A program made the translations under genes and the position numbers. Positions 17,977-26,008 of a DNA stretch of 64,000 nucleotides are shown in pieces (within the stretch, counting starts at the first letter, position 1; each line of letters begins with the position of its first letter). The notes below the pieces were generated by a model, which saw nothing but the letters and a program-made list of their open reading frames with translations, searched no databases and was not told the origin of the DNA. The stretch is from Planctomycetaceae bacterium (GTDB lineage Bacteria > Planctomycetota > Planctomycetia > Pirellulales > Pirellulaceae): NCBI GenBank assembly GCA_024642205.1, contig JAHEBQ010000025.1, positions 1 through 64,000 on the forward strand, written 5' to 3'.

Positions 17977-18360
17977 GTAATGGTCCCGAGGTGAAAAAGT
18001 AATCAGTCTTCACGCGACTGAGGCGTGATGAGCGGTTCTGGAATTCGCGATCAACAATACCGCGTCGGCGATCGAAGCGCTGACAGCACAAAACGGATGT
18101 GCCAAGCAAATCCGAGGATCCGGAGTTAATTCTCTATTCTCTGAATTTCGACAAATATTGGAAAGGGGGATTGCCCGACTTTACCGAGACAGACGAGGAG
18201 AAATTGGTCGTGAGCTTCCCGTTTTTGCCGAATTGAGGCATCGCCCTTCACCAGGATAACCCCTCGACAGGAGCCATCTGAATCCCCGGAAAAATCGAAT
18301 TCGGCCATTACCGCTTTGACAAGCGACGATGTTCTGGCATTTCGCTTTCTGGAATGGCTG
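17977..18360. other. Intergenic region upstream of yidC
   Basis: 384 bp between yidC (-) and the metallophosphoesterase gene (-). The yidC promoter should lie here but I see no clear consensus. A minus-strand open frame of 60 codons (18126-18308) lacks a ribosome binding site and family resemblance and is not called. Confidence 0.45.
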
Positions 18361-19107
18361 CTAACGCCCCTCAAGCAGGCGGTCGCCCAGGAAATCATCC
18401 AGTTCTGGGATTGCAAGAATCTTCAATCTCGTCGTCTGGGCATCGTACTCGACACGCCGAAACTCGATCTCATTGTCTTCCAGGACCACGTAGCTGCTTC
18501 TGGGATCGCTATCGCGAGGCTGGCCAACGCTACCAACATTGACCATCAGCTTTTGGCCGTTCAGGGAATAATGGTTGCTGACCTCGCCAGGCGAATAAAA
18601 CCGAAAATTCTCCGTAAATACGCCGGGCACGTGCGTATGGCCCTGGAAACAATATTTTTGAATGAAGCCAAATATTCGCTCTATTTTTCGCTGATTGTAA
18701 ATATCTTCAGGAAAAACATATTCATTCAAAGGACTGCGTGGCGAACCATGAACAAACATGATCGATCCATCGCGATGCGTGCGAGGTAATTGTGCCAGAA
18801 AATCCCACCGCTCCTGGGCTCCCTCACACGACTTGTCCTCGAGTTGAGAACGGGTCCAGAAAATCGCCCTCTCGGCTCCACTACTAAACCCTTCCGGATC
18901 AAACAGGGCGCCATTGTCGTGGTTACCCAATAAAGTCAGCTTGAACTCGCGACAGGTGTCGATGCACTCGCGTGGGTTGGGACCATACCCAATCACATCT
19001 CCCAAACAGTAGATTTCGTCGATGCCTTGAGCGTCGATATCGGCAAGAACAGCGGTCAATGCTTCGAAATTGCCATGGATGTCACTGATAATGGCGAGTT
19101 TACCCAC
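18361..19107 (-). CDS. Metallophosphoesterase (MJ0936/YfcE-like), paralogue 1
   Basis: 248 residues. Calcineurin-like phosphoesterase motifs in order: SDIHGN (8-13), GDVIGYGP (36-43), GNHD near 61-64, FVHGSP, and GHTHVPG near 156. These residues bind two metal ions; relatives cleave phosphodiesters or phosphomonoesters such as cyclic nucleotides. No signal peptide, so cytoplasmic. By eye it is about half identical to the next gene (19313-20071), with the same ends (PELDxxLGDRLxxGR), which shows tandem duplication. 205 bp separate the two. Substrate unknown. Confidence 0.88.
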   Translation of the reverse strand: MGKLAIISDIHGNFEALTAVLADIDAQGIDEIYCLGDVIGYGPNPRECIDTCREFKLTLLGNHDNGALFDPEGFSSGAERAIFWTRSQLEDKSCEGAQERWDFLAQLPRTHRDGSIMFVHGSPRSPLNEYVFPEDIYNQRKIERIFGFIQKYCFQGHTHVPGVFTENFRFYSPGEVSNHYSLNGQKLMVNVGSVGQPRDSDPRSSYVVLEDNEIEFRRVEYDAQTTRLKILAIPELDDFLGDRLLEGR

Positions 19108-19312
19108 AAATCATCCCTAAATCGAAAGAAGCACAATCCTCGTCTGAGCCTACCCGTTTGGCACGTGTTCGAAAAGAATAGGTACTAAAATTGTGGGATC
19201 GCGTAATGTTGGACAATCCTTGCCGCAAAACCCTGATCCCGCCAGTTTTTCCGGCTCGGCAGGAATCCGTTTTCGGGTCACGGCTATTGTGGATGCGAGA
19301 ACAATTGAATTG

Positions 19313-20071
19313 CTAACGCCCAGTTATTAGTCGATCTCCAAGCATGTTGTCGAGTTCCGGAACGTCATAAATTTTCTGGCGAGTCGTCGCGGTATCGTAT
19401 TCGACACGATGATACTCGACCGTTTTTTCTTCGGTATCGAGGACCACGAAACAGGATTTCGGGTTGCCATCACGTGGCTGACCAACGCTTCCCACGTTGA
19501 TCATGCATTTTTCTGCGTCGACCCGAAAAAAATGATCTCGCTCCTCCGGAGAAATAAATGATCCCGATTCGGTGAAAACCCCCGGAATATGAGTGTGTCC
19601 CTGGAAACAGACCCTCTCAAAACGGCTCATCAACAATCCCAACAGTTCTTTTTCGTAAACCGTCTCTGGAAACACGTATTCGTTGGTTGGATCACGCGGT
19701 GAACCGTGAACAAACAGGAATTCGCCCTCATCATGTCGACGCGGTAGTTCTCCCAAAAAATCCCATCGCCGATCCGCTTGCTCCAGATCACTCGTGTCGT
19801 GTTCAAGCTGTTCTCGAGTCCAATAGATTGCTTTCATGGCAACTGGATTGAAGCCTTCCGGGTCGAAAATCGCCGCTTGGTCGTGGTTTCCGAGGATCGT
19901 CAACTGGCAAGACTCCATGACAATGTCCAAACACCTTAGCGGATCCGGGCCATATCCAATGATGTCGCCAAGACAAATAATCTCCTCGACACCGATTTCC
20001 CCAATTCTTCCCATCACGGCGGTGAGAGCCTCGAAGTTTCCGTGAATATCACTGATAATTGCCCGCTTCAC
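19313..20071 (-). CDS. Metallophosphoesterase, paralogue 2
   Basis: 252 residues from a GTG start preceded by AAGG 7 nt upstream. Motifs SDIHGN (6-11), GDIIGYGPDP, GNHDQAAIFDPEGF, FVHGSPRDPTNEYVFP, CFQGHTHIPGVF and [11 protein letters not shown] are all shared with the downstream paralogue, and the metal-binding His and Asp residues are intact in both. The pair probably arose by local duplication. The substrates may differ because the region around residues 60-100 diverges most. Cytoplasmic. Confidence 0.88.
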   Translation of the reverse strand: MKRAIISDIHGNFEALTAVMGRIGEIGVEEIICLGDIIGYGPDPLRCLDIVMESCQLTILGNHDQAAIFDPEGFNPVAMKAIYWTREQLEHDTSDLEQADRRWDFLGELPRRHDEGEFLFVHGSPRDPTNEYVFPETVYEKELLGLLMSRFERVCFQGHTHIPGVFTESGSFISPEERDHFFRVDAEKCMINVGSVGQPRDGNPKSCFVVLDTEEKTVEYHRVEYDTATTRQKIYDVPELDNMLGDRLITGR

Positions 20072-20426
20072 CGAAAAGCCTTTTGGAAAGTGTTGAGTTT
20101 GTGAAACAGGTAAGAGAAGTACTAACCACGTGTTTCAAACGGTAGGAATTCAATCGGTAGGATCTTGCGAATGTTGTCTGGTTCAACGATTAGATAACAA
20201 GGATGAAGTGGTTCGGCAATCGCATCCGGTTCCCAGACAATTCGAGATGTAAATCAGAATAAGGGAATAGTCTAAGAATATCGTCTCCGTGACGCAATCG
20301 AGTTGAATAGTCGCAAGAACATTGTAGAACGATTAATTGTAGCTTTATTTTCAGATAATTGAACAAGAACCAGTCGCGAGTCCTGTCTACGATTTAGCGG
20401 GAATCCGGCAATTTAGGAATATTGCC
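20072..20426. other. Divergent intergenic region
   Basis: 355 bp between the metallophosphoesterase gene (-) and tsaB (+), AT-rich. The tsaB frame is open from 20343, so part of this stretch could be coding if a rare start were used further up. No clear -35/-10 pair and no RNA element recognised. Confidence 0.45.
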
Positions 20427-21293
20427 CTGCGAATCCTAGCAATTGAAACCTCATCAAAATCGGTTTCGGTGGCGTTATTAGACCGCGCTAACCTAATACT
20501 TGAAATCGATTCAAGGACTGACTCGTCGGTATCTTTGCCTGATCAATCCCGGCAAAATGCGGGGGTCCACGACGAGCTGCGCGCTGGCTATGTCAGAAAG
20601 CACTCGAAACGAGGTCGCAAGACATCCCGGATCTTCCCCCCTGGAGCTTCCGTCTTGCTTGCCCCGATGATTAAATCGATTTTCCAGCAGACCGGTTTGC
20701 CAATTGGTTCCGTGGAGTTGGTTGCCGTGACCCAGGGACCTGGTTCCTTTACCGGTTTGCGAGTCGGAGTTGTTACCGCAAAGGCCCTCGCATACTCCAT
20801 TCAAGCTCAAATCATTGGTGTCAACACGTTGGAAGTTATTGTGGCTCAAACGGTCCAATGGCTGGCAGGCAACGCAGATTTCACAAGGCAGAACCGGATC
20901 TGCCCGGTCATCAATGCTCAAAGACAACAGGTTTTTGCTGGATATTACTTCTCACGCGGTACGCTTTCGGACCAGGATTGGAGAATCGAGGAATCCGCTC
21001 CAAATGAAATTCTCGATCAAAAAACCTGGATGGACCAGATTCGCCCGGGTGATGTACTGACCGGGCCCGGACTTTCCGGTGTTTTCACACAACGAGAAGC
21101 CGCCAATCCGGACTTCGACATTGTTCCCGATGCCTGCTGGGATTGCACCGCAACCACGGTCGGCCAGTTGGCTTGGCGTCAACACGAAGCAGGCAAACGT
21201 CAGAGCTTATGGGAACTCGAACCTGCCTATTTTCGACCAAGTGCCGCAGAAGAAGTTCGACGAGCGAGACTGGAACGTGGAGAGATCAGGTAA
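20427..21293 (+). CDS. tsaB: tRNA threonylcarbamoyladenosine biosynthesis protein TsaB, non-canonical start
   Basis: TsaB binds TsaD and helps form t6A37 in ANN-decoding tRNAs. The signature TQGPGSFTGLRVGVVTAKAL is present. The first GTG in frame (20469) would remove the invariant first strand, yet the codons just before it read LRILAIETSSKSVSVALLD, the hallmark TsaB N-terminus (I-L-A-I-E-T-S). The frame is open upstream to 20343 with no ATG, GTG or TTG. I place the start at CTG 20427 because AGGA (20415-20418) lies 8 nt before it; ATT at 20421 is the alternative. 288 residues, longer than E. coli TsaB (231); the extra part includes a basic insertion about residues 45-70 (RKHSKRGRKTSR). A sequencing error near the start cannot be excluded. 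Confidence 0.85.
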   Translation: MRILAIETSSKSVSVALLDRANLILEIDSRTDSSVSLPDQSRQNAGVHDELRAGYVRKHSKRGRKTSRIFPPGASVLLAPMIKSIFQQTGLPIGSVELVAVTQGPGSFTGLRVGVVTAKALAYSIQAQIIGVNTLEVIVAQTVQWLAGNADFTRQNRICPVINAQRQQVFAGYYFSRGTLSDQDWRIEESAPNEILDQKTWMDQIRPGDVLTGPGLSGVFTQREAANPDFDIVPDACWDCTATTVGQLAWRQHEAGKRQSLWELEPAYFRPSAAEEVRRARLERGEIR

Positions 21294-21804
21294 ACGACCC
21301 CCGGTTTTTCCAGTGCATATCGCGATTTGAAACTTTCGCAGATCGGAGCCGCAGCTTGACCAGGGGAGGCCGAAACTTGCCAGGCTGAAAGATCTCAACT
21401 TCCTGACCGTGGCAATTGCCCGAAGGTACGAAATATCTGGTCACAATTTGTCGCAATTCGATACGATTGTGTCTCGAAACGTTGAATTGTCAGGTTTCTT
21501 CCAAGCTTGCCCTACCTGACAACTTGGCAACCGGCAAACACCGACATCGGTGGCAATCGGTCAACATGCAATAAACTTCGTGAAAAAATTCACACGCTGT
21601 GGCACGCAGGGGCAACAAACGACCTCTATTTTGCAGTTTCGTAAAATTAATCGATGGAATCACCGAATTAACGCATTCCAATTGAAAATGGCATGCATTT
21701 TGCGTTTCCTTCCAAGAGTGACCGTTGCCCGATCGAGTCTTCATGACGGGCGACGGCAATAGTCTGCACCCAAACAAGTCTTTGGTCGAATTTCCAAATA
21801 AGAC
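21294..21804. other. Intergenic region with structured segment
   Basis: 511 bp between tsaB and algH on the same strand. It contains a cluster of inverted repeats at 21489-21552, described separately. No open frame in it looks coding. Confidence 0.5.
21489..21552. other. Inverted-repeat cluster, pseudoknot-compatible
   Basis: GTCAGGT (21489-21495) is complementary to ACCTGAC (21514-21520). Within that loop CCAAG (21501-21505) and TTGCC (21507-21511) are complementary to CTTGG (21523-21527) and GGCAA (21526-21530) just downstream, giving an H-type pseudoknot geometry. A further hairpin CACCGA/TCGGTG lies at 21539-21552. About 250 nt upstream of algH. It could be a terminator-like element or a leader RNA structure; no known class recognised. 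Confidence 0.4.
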
Positions 21805-22401
21805 GTGACAAACCGAATCAGCAATTCCGATCTAACTCCCTTCGGCTCTCAGCCTGAGGTTTCTGCCGGCTCCCTTTTGGTTGCCGCACCATCGCTATTC
21901 GATACGCCGTTCCGAAAAGCCGTGGTGTTGATACTCCAAAGTAATCAAAACGGAACTTTCGGCGTGGTATTGAACCGGCCTGCCGATGACAAAATCAAAA
22001 TTGCCTGGCAGGAAATGACCGGGTCCAACGACGGTGATCGCAATATCGTCCAAGGAGGCCCGATTGGAGGACCAATATTTGCGATTCACCAGCATCATTC
22101 TATCGCCGAGATGGAAATGCCGGGCGGAATCTTTGTCACGGCTCAGAGCGACAAGTTTCACGAACTCGTTGAACAGGACGTATCACAGTATCGAATCGTG
22201 TTTGGGGTGGCCGGTTGGCAACAGGGGCAGTTGGTACAAGAGCTCGACGAGGGGCTGTGGTACAACATCGATGGAGACGCCGAACAGGTTTTTGACGACC
22301 CTGATTGGATGTGGGAAAAGTCCATTCGCCGCTACGGTCAACAAGTCCTGTGTGATGTCATCGGGCTGAAAAATATTCCCCCTAACGCACCCTGGAATTA
22401 G
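21805..22401 (+). CDS. algH: YqgE/AlgH family protein (UPF0301)
   Basis: 198 residues from a GTG at 21805, close to the family size of about 187. Family landmarks: GSLLVAAPSLFDTPFRKAVVLIL near the N-terminus, then GTFGVVLNRPAD, IVQGGPIGGPIFAIH and the VFGVAGWQQGQLVQEL segment (family: f-x-G-y-a-G-W-x-x-G-Q-L-e-x-E). AlgH-type proteins are soluble, of poorly defined function, once linked to alginate regulation in Pseudomonas. Nothing nearby suggests alginate synthesis. Monocistronic by spacing. Confidence 0.93.
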   Translation: MTNRISNSDLTPFGSQPEVSAGSLLVAAPSLFDTPFRKAVVLILQSNQNGTFGVVLNRPADDKIKIAWQEMTGSNDGDRNIVQGGPIGGPIFAIHQHHSIAEMEMPGGIFVTAQSDKFHELVEQDVSQYRIVFGVAGWQQGQLVQELDEGLWYNIDGDAEQVFDDPDWMWEKSIRRYGQQVLCDVIGLKNIPPNAPWN

Positions 22402-22535
22402 CGACTTCAAAATCAGGCTTCTGGACCCTTTCCATTTGACAGGGCTGGTCGAACCAGTCGGTCAAACCGACTCCGGAGTTCGGAAGATTTCCAGCGACCT
22501 GCGAGGTTTGTTTTTTTGGCGAACCGCTGAAGCCA

Positions 22536-22575
22536 ATTTGCGTAAATTTCATTTGCGTAAATTTCATTTGCGTGA
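22536..22575. repeat. 15-bp tandem repeat, about 2.7 copies
   Basis: ATTTGCGTAAATTTC at 22536-22550 and 22551-22565, then a partial copy ATTTGCGTGA to 22575. Non-coding as far as can be told. Confidence 0.9.
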
Positions 22576-22674
22576 ACGAGTCCAATCCGCTCAGTCCCGG
22601 CCAGCCGGCTGTTGGCACCCCGACGGCTGTCATGTTTCCCGATCCTTGAATTCCACGCGAGAGTTTTCGTTCGG

Positions 22675-22705
22675 TTGTTTCCAATTAACCATACGACTCT
22701 ATAAT
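22675..22705 (+). promoter_or_regulatory. Candidate promoter of the His-rich lipoprotein gene
   Basis: Perfect TATAAT at 22700-22705 with TTGTTT at 22675-22680 (19-bp spacing, longer than ideal). The leader to the ATG at 22794 would be about 80 nt. Confidence 0.45.
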
Positions 22706-22793
22706 CTTGGCAGGTGTCTTCCTTCGGGAAATCGATCGAATCTGATCATAAAAAAACAAACACACTGACGAATAACCACAATTGGAGTTCCCT

Positions 22794-23342
22794 ATGCGTA
22801 TTACCTCTTTGGCTTCTGTTTTACTCGCGGGTATTGCCTTGGCGCTGTTCATGTCGACAGGATGTGACAAGCCTTCCGGAGATGATCATGCCGCACACGG
22901 AGACCATGATCACGATGCCGAGCACGCCCATGATGCAGATGACCACACCGGGCACGACGACGATACCGATTCACACGCTGATCATCCCGATCACGGACCG
23001 TTTGGCGGTCACGTTTTCAAACTGGACACTTCGGAATTCCAGGGAGAATGGAAGAAATACAAGGATAACGACGTTATCAAGATGTATTTGCTCGACGCCA
23101 CAGGAAAGAAAGCAGCACCTTTGAAAGTTGATAGCTTCATTGTGACTTCAAAAGTAGGCAACGATGACGCCGGCTTCACGCTTGAACCCGAAGAACCCGA
23201 TGCGGAAGGAGCCACAGCGGTTTATTCACTTGATGACAAGGATCTGTCGATCGCGATTCCGCTGGGAGTCGACATCGAAATCAAAGTTGGAGACAAAGTT
23301 TACAAGGGCGAAATCAAAGCCCATCAGCCACTGGACCATTAA
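22794..23342 (+). CDS. His/Asp-rich secreted lipoprotein, probable metal binder
   Basis: 182 residues from ATG 22794, with GGAG 6 nt upstream. A hydrophobic signal (SVLLAGIALALFMSTGC) ends at Cys24 in a weak lipobox, so a lipoprotein is likely. Residues 30-72 are almost only His, Asp, Ala and Gly (HGDHDHDAEHAHDADDHTGH type), a typical metal-buffering stretch. It is followed by HGPFGGHVFKLD and a beta-rich domain of about 100 residues. Planctomycete proteins with 'DH-x-H-GPHGGH' followed by such a domain are often encoded near heavy-metal efflux systems; here the neighbour is a Fur-family regulator, convergent across a stem-loop. Binding of Zn or another divalent metal is inferred. Confidence 0.75.
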   Translation: MRITSLASVLLAGIALALFMSTGCDKPSGDDHAAHGDHDHDAEHAHDADDHTGHDDDTDSHADHPDHGPFGGHVFKLDTSEFQGEWKKYKDNDVIKMYLLDATGKKAAPLKVDSFIVTSKVGNDDAGFTLEPEEPDAEGATAVYSLDDKDLSIAIPLGVDIEIKVGDKVYKGEIKAHQPLDH

Positions 23343-23354
23343 GTCAAGATCGAA

Positions 23355-23406
23355 CGGATTGCCTTCCATTCCCGGGTATCCTACCCGTGAATCGGAAGGA
23401 ATTCCG
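23355..23406. terminator. Long stem-loop between convergent genes
   Basis: Nested arms: CGGA/TCCG outside, CCTTCC/GGAAGG in the middle, and CGGGTA/TACCCG with loop TCC at the tip (23373-23387). It lies between the lipoprotein stop (23342) and the Fur stop (23440), a position expected of a bidirectional terminator. There is no U-tract. Confidence 0.55.
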
Positions 23407-23439
23407 TCACGTCGTGGCAATCTACCCATCGAAACAAAC

Positions 23440-23952
23440 CTAAATCAAATCGACTTTTCGACGTACGCGGCGACGACCACGGCGACAATCATCGCAAACT
23501 CCCGTTACAATCAAACGATGGTTTCGGACTTGAAAATTGTGGGTCTTGCCTACGTCGTCCCGTAGCTTGATAAGCGCGTCGCTTTGGAATTCGATCAATT
23601 TTTCGCACTTGCTGCAATAAAGATGGTCATGCTGTGGATAACCGTAGTCATGTTCGTAAACGCTTCGACCATCGAGCACAAATTTGCGCAATAATCCTGC
23701 GTCGACAAATTCACCCAGTGTTCGGTAGACAGTCGGGCGACTGACATAGCCTGATTGGCCCTTGTTGGGGAGCCGCTCCAACAGCTGGTCGGCGTCGAAA
23801 TGATCGTGCTGATGAAATACGCAATCCAACAGGATTCGACGTTGCTCGGTATTTCGCATCCCCCGGCTCTGCAAATAGTCGTTGAAGCGTTCCTGAGGAG
23901 TCAACGCGACCTGAACAGGCTGTAGCGGCGTTAAATCGGGATCCGTAGACAT
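23440..23952 (-). CDS. Fur-family metal-responsive repressor
   Basis: 170 residues. The winged-helix N-domain includes RNTEQRRILLDCVF and the recognition region YVSRPTVYRTLGEFVDAGLLRK. The dimerisation domain has HDHLYCSKCEKLIEF, with the HxHxxCxxC arrangement, and a second C-x-x-C (CDDC) near the end, the structural Zn site of Fur, Zur and PerR. The C-terminus is unusually Arg-rich (RRGRRRVRRK), which may add DNA contacts. Whether it senses Fe, Zn or peroxide cannot be decided from motifs; the His-rich lipoprotein next door makes a metal-uptake role attractive. Transcribed toward the lipoprotein gene. Confidence 0.93.
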   Translation of the reverse strand: MSTDPDLTPLQPVQVALTPQERFNDYLQSRGMRNTEQRRILLDCVFHQHDHFDADQLLERLPNKGQSGYVSRPTVYRTLGEFVDAGLLRKFVLDGRSVYEHDYGYPQHDHLYCSKCEKLIEFQSDALIKLRDDVGKTHNFQVRNHRLIVTGVCDDCRRGRRRVRRKVDLI

Positions 23953-24176
23953 GTAACTGATGTTGCTGAGTTGAATTGAATATCGGTCAAACGGATTAGC
24001 GTCAGTTGGGCATAGGTTTCAACTTTACCGCACTTGTTGAGACAAACAACCACTTTTCCCTTGATTTTCCTGATTTTCCGAGACACCATTCTCAATAACA
24101 CGCATGTTGGATCGATGGCAGATCGCGATCGCCGTGAGACCCGAAGCCTTCACGGAAATCCTGCCGAATCGACGTT

Positions 24177-24503
24177 TCACGAAAGCTGTTTGCGATCGGG
24201 CGAAAATCGTCCGCGCGACTTACCATAGGCGAACAGCACGATTTCGCAATCAATACAACGAAAACCGCTTAGTTTGTTGATGCCAAACACGCTGCTGGTC
24301 TTCGCTAGCGCTTCGTTCCCGCGCAACAGCCATTTCAGGTTTGTCCATCGTCGCCAAAACAAGCTGGATGACGACGCAATGTAACCCGACTCCATTATCG
24401 CTCCACATTCCGGACAGCAACAACGACGGTTCCCCGGTTGCACCACGTTGTCGGCGTCCAAGGCCGCATCGAATTGGGGAGCATGATAGGGATTCTGATT
24501 CAT
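24177..24503 (-). CDS. Zinc-ribbon protein, DUF6487-like
   Basis: 108 residues from ATG 24503. An in-frame start at 24554 would add 17 polar residues. It has CPECGAIMESGYIASSSSLFWRRW, then a mid-section LLRGNEAL, and FRCIDCEIVLFAYG, matching the 'CPxCG-x-M-x-x-G-y' and 'yRC-x-x-C-x-x-x-x-x-x-Y' halves of the PF20097-type zinc ribbon. The intervening part in this family resembles a water-exposed beta hairpin. Role unknown; probably cytoplasmic. The NQNPYHAPQ opening recurs in many planctomycete proteins. Confidence 0.75.
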   Translation of the reverse strand: MNQNPYHAPQFDAALDADNVVQPGNRRCCCPECGAIMESGYIASSSSLFWRRWTNLKWLLRGNEALAKTSSVFGINKLSGFRCIDCEIVLFAYGKSRGRFSPDRKQLS

Positions 24504-24682
24504 CGAGGTTTCAGTTTCCTTCTGTCTTTCTCGAAGGTCTTTGTATCCCGCCATTGGCTGGGTTCGGACCGAAACGTGTGGACATGGGGTCTTGTCTCAG
24601 AAATGAAAACCCCGAGTGCAGCAGCAGTTTCGTTTCTCCAATGAATTTCGTCAGGAATCGCCTGCCGAGAGTTCAACAATTT

Positions 24683-25510
24683 CTATTTGGCCACACCCCG
24701 CGTTGCCGGGTCGGAAAGGTGAAAGTTTCTGCTTTGACTGAAAAACGTCCTCGGATTGTCATAGACGATTTTCCGAATCAAACTTTCGTCGTGTCCCCGA
24801 CGACGCATTTCCAGAATCAGGTCGGGAACTGCCGTTGGTTTGGACGGTCCCCAATCGCCGGCAGAATTCACACATATTCGATCCGAGCCGTGCCGCTCGA
24901 TGATATCCACCGCTCTCGAAGGCGTACATTTGGTTACGGGATACAATGTCATGCCGGCCCAATAACCGGCTTTCAGGACGTGCTCTACCGTGTGCTCCTC
25001 GACGTGATCCACCAAAACACGGGATCGATCGACGGAATGCTCCCCCAGCATGTCAAGGATCATCCGGGTCCCTTGATATTTGTCCTCCAGGTGCGGCGTG
25101 TGGATCAAGACCTGTTGATCGTGGGCAATTGCCAACTCCAGGTGTTCCTGAAAAACAATGGCCTCGTTGCGAGTGTTTTTGTTCAATCCGATTTCGCCAA
25201 TGCCCAGGACATTGGGACAATCAAGGAACTCGGGAATGAGCTTGAGGACTTCACGCGAAAGCTCGACGTTTTCGGCTTCTTTGGCGTTGATACAAAGCCA
25301 GGTGAAGTGTTGAATCCCATACTGCGCGGCGCGTTTGGGCTCGACCTCGGTCAGCTGCCGAAAGTAGTCACGAAAACTGTCTGCGCTTCCTCGATCAAAC
25401 CCGGCCCAAAACGCTGGCTCGCTGATCGCAACGCATCCCATTTTGGACAGTGTCTCGTAATCATCGGTCGTTCGAGAGACCATGTGAAGATGCGGGTCGA
25501 TGTAATACAT
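24683..25510 (-). CDS. TatD-like metal-dependent hydrolase, EboC-like
   Basis: 275 residues. The N-terminus YIDPHLHMVSRTTDDYE carries the HxH metal pair (His7, His9), followed by ISEPAFWAGFDRGSADSFRDYF and QYGIQHFTWLCINAKEAEN. This wording is closer to the EboC branch of TatD-like amidohydrolases (IDPHxHMxSRTTDDY...EPAFW...DYF) than to the DNase TatD. Later metal ligands include IGEIGLN, LIHTPH and the terminal NSAGDWGPSKP. In other bacteria eboC belongs to a six-gene ebo cluster exporting scytonemin precursors or similar; none of the other ebo genes is visible here. Followed upstream by the small 86-aa gene, 137 bp away, same strand. Confidence 0.8.
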   Translation of the reverse strand: MYYIDPHLHMVSRTTDDYETLSKMGCVAISEPAFWAGFDRGSADSFRDYFRQLTEVEPKRAAQYGIQHFTWLCINAKEAENVELSREVLKLIPEFLDCPNVLGIGEIGLNKNTRNEAIVFQEHLELAIAHDQQVLIHTPHLEDKYQGTRMILDMLGEHSVDRSRVLVDHVEEHTVEHVLKAGYWAGMTLYPVTKCTPSRAVDIIERHGSDRICVNSAGDWGPSKPTAVPDLILEMRRRGHDESLIRKIVYDNPRTFFSQSRNFHLSDPATRGVAK

Positions 25511-25647
25511 GGTTCCGTCTTTCTGTGAAAATTACAGCGGTCCGCATAAATTAGCGGCGATTATCAAACCAGAGGCCCGACATTGATGGATACCCGGTCG
25601 GTCGTTGGTTGCATCGGCGTCGCCATCATCGTGCGTCTGACTTGAGA

Positions 25648-25908
25648 TCAGGTCTTCGACGTGAGCGCAAATTCTTCCAACCATTTTTCATCGTAATCGC
25701 GAGAGAACAGAAGCTGGATTTTCTCCGCGCGAATCGGATCGGATTGGTCGTTCGCAATAACGTTAATGGCGTCGGCAATTAACGCCATACGCGAATCGCC
25801 GGCGACGTCTCCGTTGGCTCTTTCGATTCGATCAAGCGCCGCGGCAACTTCGAGTATTTTGGCGCGAATTTCCAGAAATTCGCGGTCCAGAATCTGCTTG
25901 GAATTCAT
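25648..25908 (-). CDS. Small conserved hypothetical protein (86 aa)
   Basis: 86 residues, acidic and helical: ILDREFLEIRAKILEVAAALDRIERA followed by RAEKIQLLFSRDYDEKWLEEF. The regular heptad-like spacing and evenly coding composition indicate a real protein. I recognise no named domain. It lies 137 bp upstream of the EboC-like hydrolase gene on the same strand and is probably co-transcribed with it, which suggests a functional link, perhaps as a partner or regulator. No signal peptide or membrane segment. Confidence 0.65.
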   Translation of the reverse strand: MNSKQILDREFLEIRAKILEVAAALDRIERANGDVAGDSRMALIADAINVIANDQSDPIRAEKIQLLFSRDYDEKWLEEFALTSKT

Positions 25909-25945
25909 TGGATAGGGCCTTGGGATTGCTGAACTTGCTCTACAA

Positions 25946-25951
25946 TATAAT
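25946..25951 (+). promoter_or_regulatory. Possible -10 box in a divergent intergenic region
   Basis: Perfect TATAAT 58 bp before the ATG at 26009. The expected -35 region is poor. The reverse strand of the same AT-rich patch (TATTAT) could serve the 86-aa gene. Confidence 0.35.
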
Positions 25952-26008
25952 ATTCACAGATGTCGTCCGCGACCAGTTCCGTTTGCCCAACCGTCACCCG
26001 ATTTGAGT

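Larger units (their letters stand above)
22402..22793. other. Intergenic region with repeat and promoter
   Basis: 392 bp between algH and the His-rich lipoprotein gene. It holds a short tandem repeat (22536-22575) and a probable promoter (22675-22705). No coding frame is credible. Confidence 0.55.

Noticed and set aside
18126-18308. 60-codon minus-strand frame upstream of yidC
   Set aside because: No ribosome binding site, no family resemblance; its longer form overlaps the metallophosphoesterase gene.
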